From Lachnospiraceae bacterium (GTDB taxonomy: Bacteria > Bacillota > Clostridia > Lachnospirales > Lachnospiraceae): a stretch of DNA of 33,807 bases. Position 1 is the first letter of the stretch; the number at the start of each line of letters is the position of its first letter. Positions 31,566 through 33,807 of this stretch are shown in pieces. Both the position numbers and the translations under genes were made by a program. Location of the stretch: the NCBI GenBank assembly GCA_017962105.1, contig JAGCVY010000092.1, positions 1-33,807 on the forward strand, written 5' to 3'. The notes beneath the pieces are model-generated. The model ran no database searches. It was not told where the DNA came from and worked only from the letters and a program-made list of their open reading frames with translations.

Positions 31566-32879
31566 ATGGGAACTGTTATGCAGAAAAACTATCGCTGTCC
31601 CGGCTGCGGGGTAACCTTGGAGTTCGATCCGGCGACACAGAAACTGCATTGTGCATACTGCGAAGCATCGTATTCCGTGGCGGAGATCGAAAAAGCGCTA
31701 CAGGAGCTTGCCGCTAAGCTGGAACAGATCGGAATAAACACGGCAGAACCGGAGAAACCGGCGGAGGAGCAGAAGGCAGAGAAGTCTGCTGAGGATATGT
31801 ACCGGGATATGCGGGAGACGATGCAGATGACCATTCTGCACTGCAATGCCTGTGGTGCGGAGCTGGCGATCGACGGGACGGAGGCATCCACATTTTGCGC
31901 GTTCTGCGGTCAGGCGGCCGTGGTCACGGACCGGCTGGAGGGCATGCTGAAGCCGGACTATATCATTCCGTTCAAGGTGACCAAAGAGGAAGCGGAGAAA
32001 ACCATCCGCAAGAGATTGTCCAAGGGATTTTTCGTCCCGAAGAAGGTCAAGAATTTCGAGACCGACTGCCTGCGGGGAATCTATATCCCGTACTGGCTTT
32101 TCGACGTGTACTACGGAGACCGCCAGCTCTGGCGCTATGAGACCGACAAGAAAACCTTTTGGGACGGCAGGGAAAAGATGACCGCCGTCCGCGGCGGGGA
32201 CTGCACGTTCCGCAGTATGACGCTGGACGCTTCGAAAGCGGTGCCGGACGAGTCTTCCAAGAGGCTGGAGCCGTATGATCTGGAGGGAATGGTTCCCTTC
32301 GATGCGGCGTATCTGTCCGGGTTTTACTCGAACAAGCGGGATTACCCGTCGTATCAGATGGAACAGACCGCCATCCGGCGGGCGGCGGAGCTTTTCGATG
32401 AATATGTTGAGAATAATGTAAAGTCAACCCTGAAGCGCAAGAAACCGGAGAAGATCAGCTGCAATCCCATCGGAAAGGCCATGAACCCGAGATATGTGCT
32501 TCTTCCCGCGTGGTTCTTGACCTTTACCTATGACGGGGTACCGCACACAATGCTGATCAACGGACAGACCGGGAAGATGATCGGCGCGGTTCCCTATGTG
32601 AAAGCGAAGGCCTTCACCCTGCTGGCAGCTCTGGCTGCGGTGTTCTGCACCGCCCTCGGTGCGGTGGGAGGGATACAGGTTCCCTGGCTGTTCAAAAGCG
32701 TGAGCGAGATAGATTCGGATGTGATCAAAGCGCTGGGAAACCTCTGTATCGTGGGAGGTCTTTCGGTGACAGCCCTGTGGCACCGCACGGTGAAAAACTA
32801 TAAGAGACTTTCAAAAAGCTGCAAGCTGACGGAGTCGACGGTCACCCGGAGTTTTGCAACGGAAAGGCAGGATCGGTAG
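31566..32879 (+). CDS. zinc-ribbon protein with C-terminal membrane helices
   Basis: 437 aa. Two N-terminal zinc ribbons: CPGCG (11-15) with CAYC (29-32), and CNACG with CAFC about 18 residues later, separated by a Glu/Lys-rich linker with coiled-coil character. A beta-rich domain follows (KPDYIIPFKVTKEEAEKTI, IYIPYWLFDVYYGD, LLPAWFLTFTYDG), then two hydrophobic helices near 350-372 and 385-405. Proteins of this layout are often annotated TFIIB-type zinc-ribbon-containing in Clostridia; function unknown. RBS AAGGGGG. Precedes a small membrane protein by one base. Confidence 0.85.
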   Translation: MGTVMQKNYRCPGCGVTLEFDPATQKLHCAYCEASYSVAEIEKALQELAAKLEQIGINTAEPEKPAEEQKAEKSAEDMYRDMRETMQMTILHCNACGAELAIDGTEASTFCAFCGQAAVVTDRLEGMLKPDYIIPFKVTKEEAEKTIRKRLSKGFFVPKKVKNFETDCLRGIYIPYWLFDVYYGDRQLWRYETDKKTFWDGREKMTAVRGGDCTFRSMTLDASKAVPDESSKRLEPYDLEGMVPFDAAYLSGFYSNKRDYPSYQMEQTAIRRAAELFDEYVENNVKSTLKRKKPEKISCNPIGKAMNPRYVLLPAWFLTFTYDGVPHTMLINGQTGKMIGAVPYVKAKAFTLLAALAAVFCTALGAVGGIQVPWLFKSVSEIDSDVIKALGNLCIVGGLSVTALWHRTVKNYKRLSKSCKLTESTVTRSFATERQDR

Positions 32880-32880
32880 T

Positions 32881-33204
32881 ATGACGAACACCTTATCTAC
32901 GATAATTGCAGTTGTCTTCGGCGGCCTCGGGATTCTGATCGGCGCGGCGCTGGCGATCCTGATCACGGTCTGGCTCGTGCGAAAATCCAACGACGTCGGG
33001 GATTCCAGCGGAACCCTGTATGATTTCCGGGCGAACATCAACCTGTTCGATGATACGAACGATGTGTACGACTTCTCCGAAAAGCGCTCGGAAGAAATTA
33101 TCCGCAACCATCTGAAGGCGGCTATGGAGGAGGCGGCACTGCGGGAGGAAAAAAGAAAGAAAAACCCGGCTGCGGGGATCCCGAAGACACTCACACCGCG
33201 GTAA
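32881..33204 (+). CDS. small membrane protein of unknown function
   Basis: 107 aa; ATG 32881 begins one base after the preceding stop, with AGGCAGGA upstream. One strong N-terminal helix (about 5-30: LSTIIAVVFGGLGILIGAALAILITVWLV) is followed by a hydrophilic, charged tail with likely helices (EEIIRNHLKAAMEEAALREEKRKK). No family recognised. Coupling to the zinc-ribbon membrane protein suggests that they act together. Confidence 0.75.
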   Translation: MTNTLSTIIAVVFGGLGILIGAALAILITVWLVRKSNDVGDSSGTLYDFRANINLFDDTNDVYDFSEKRSEEIIRNHLKAAMEEAALREEKRKKNPAAGIPKTLTPR

Positions 33205-33243
33205 AAGGCAGGCTTTCAACGGCATTTCGGGACAAGTGTAAGA

Positions 33244-33280
33244 GGATGCATTTTCGGAAAATGCATCCTTTACTTTTTTC
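33244..33280 (+). terminator. terminator built around the CGGAAAATG motif
   Basis: Twelve-bp arms GGATGCATTTTC and GAAAATGCATCC around a single G (33244-33268), followed by TTTACTTTTTTC. Its core CATTTTC-GGAAAATG contains one exact nonamer (33255-33263) facing an almost complete inverted copy. Confidence 0.85.
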
Positions 33281-33286
33281 ATCATA

Positions 33287-33295
33287 TGGTATAGA
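33287..33295 (+). promoter_or_regulatory. possible extended -10 promoter of pfp
   Basis: TGG-TATAGA, 83 bases before the ATG. A TTTACT 15 bp upstream is the best -35 and is weak. Confidence 0.4.
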
Positions 33296-33378
33296 ATACA
33301 CATCAAATGGGGTTCGGGGAATTCCGCGAAACTGCGCGGGCCGGGCCCTGTAAGTATGACAAGAAAAGGAGTATCTGT

Positions 33379-33807
33379 ATGAATCTTTCCCCTCTTCAAA
33401 AAGCAAGATATCAGTATCAGCCGAAGCTTCCGGGAATGCTCCGCAACGGTATCGCGGACATCTGCGTGAAGGAAGGCGAGGCTACTCAGAGCGTAGCCGA
33501 TCAGGACAAGATCAAGGCTCTCTTCCCGAACACCTACGGCAAGAAAGAGATTACCTTCGTAAAGGGTTCCAACACCTCGGCACCGAAGAAGCAGGTTGTC
33601 GGCGTTATCCTCTCCGGCGGACAGGCACCCGGCGGACACAACGTTGTCTGCGGTCTGTACGACGCGCTGAAGGCTACCGACAAGGACAATGTACTTCTCG
33701 GTTTTAAGGGCGGTCCCAGCGGACTTTTGGAGGATGATTACGTAACCTTCGATGACGCGTTCATCGATTCCTTCCGCAACACCGGCGGTTTCGATATCAT
33801 CGGTTCC
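33379..33807 (+). CDS. pfp: diphosphate-fructose-6-phosphate 1-phosphotransferase, N-terminal part (runs off window)
   Basis: 143 codons, open to the window end. MNLSPLQKARYQYQPKLPGML and VVGVILSGGQAPGGHNVVCGLYDAL mark the long PPi-dependent phosphofructokinase type, in which the GGQAPGGHN loop binds pyrophosphate; ATP-type PfkA has GGDAPGMN. It makes fructose 1,6-bisphosphate reversibly with PPi. ATG 33379 follows AAAAGGAG. The long N-terminal extension before the GG motif fits the 550-residue clostridial/plant-like form. Confidence 0.94.
   Translation, partial: MNLSPLQKARYQYQPKLPGMLRNGIADICVKEGEATQSVADQDKIKALFPNTYGKKEITFVKGSNTSAPKKQVVGVILSGGQAPGGHNVVCGLYDALKATDKDNVLLGFKGGPSGLLEDDYVTFDDAFIDSFRNTGGFDIIGS

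Larger units (their letters stand above)
3042..33263. repeat. dispersed nonamer CGGAAAATG, 19 copies
   Basis: Exact copies found by eye, first base given. + strand: 3042, 3491, 9082, 10286, 14741, 16737, 17639, 23786, 31483, 33255. - strand (lowest coordinate): 3058, 6436, 17160, 19780, 23331, 24556, 25365, 29164, 31209. Seven of the 19 (3042, 3058, 17160, 23786, 31209, 31483, 33255) lie between genes. Flanking bases show no fixed extension, and coding copies fall in several reading frames. Six further GGAAAATG octamers lack the leading C (1148, 2385, 2969, 13170, 13448, 14259). Confidence 0.85.

Noticed and set aside
3042-33263. CGGAAAATG as a Chi or KOPS site
   Set aside because: Copies are evenly divided between strands (10 and 9), whereas Chi and KOPS are normally skewed along a replichore. 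Not ruled out if the window spans a replication switch, but nothing suggests this.
1-33807. CRISPR arrays, tRNA or rRNA genes, insertion sequences, phage or plasmid genes
   Set aside because: No regularly spaced repeats, no tRNA-like cloverleaf with T-loop, no transposase or integrase motif were seen on either strand.

Overview
The window looks like chromosomal DNA of a fermentative, anaerobic, moderately GC-rich member of the Clostridia, most likely a Lachnospiraceae. This rests on the [FeFe]-hydrogenase, pyruvate formate-lyase with its activase, PPi-dependent phosphofructokinase, FeoAAB iron uptake, AGGAGG-type ribosome binding sites and consensus TTGACA/TATAAT promoters. No rRNA, tRNA, CRISPR array, transposase or phage gene was seen.

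Layout. 1-531: 3' end of an [FeFe]-hydrogenase. 829-2013: PLP-dependent alpha-oxoamine synthase that reads more like serine palmitoyltransferase than BioF. 2116-2925 (-): MerR regulator. 3133-3738: HEAT-repeat protein. 3832-7587: iron module, with a DtxR-type repressor divergent from feoA-feoA-feoB and a 57-aa Cys-rich FeoB partner, plus two identical-arm operators on a consensus promoter. 7707-8663: an in-frame fusion of half an ABC ATPase to half an FtsX-type permease, probably a deletion scar. 8765-11466: zinc/cadmium efflux module (free HMA protein, P1B-ATPase, SmtB/CadC-type repressor) with a 12-2-12-like operator. 11534-12280: gpmA. 12391-14568: LysR regulator divergent from a MetE-like methyltransferase. 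14722-16181: a BirA homologue without the usual C-terminal domain, and bioY. A BirA operator spans the 3' end of the birA-like gene and the bioY -35 box. 16322-18944: ZIP transporter, cinnamoyl-esterase-like hydrolase, D-2-hydroxyacid dehydrogenase. 19162-28099: a ten-gene operon with a YtrA-type GntR repressor, three paralogous ABC ATPases, one full-length and one split permease, a further membrane protein and two paralogous extracytoplasmic proteins. 28104-31372 (-): pflB-pflA under a ZTP (pfl-motif) riboswitch with terminator. 31566-33204: zinc-ribbon membrane protein and a small membrane protein. 33379-end: start of PPi-phosphofructokinase.

The genes fit a fermentative economy: glycolysis (gpmA, pfp), pyruvate cleavage to formate and acetyl-CoA (pflB/pflA, coupled to one-carbon status by the riboswitch), H2 production, iron supply for Fe-S enzymes, and metal and biotin homeostasis.

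Two items stand out. First, the nonamer CGGAAAATG occurs 19 times on both strands in 33.8 kb (about 0.26 expected). It is enriched between genes and twice forms intergenic hairpins, one at a terminator; the pattern resembles a DNA-uptake-sequence-type dispersed signal. Second, the duplicated three-ATPase Ytr-like operon is an apparently undescribed transporter or envelope-stress system.
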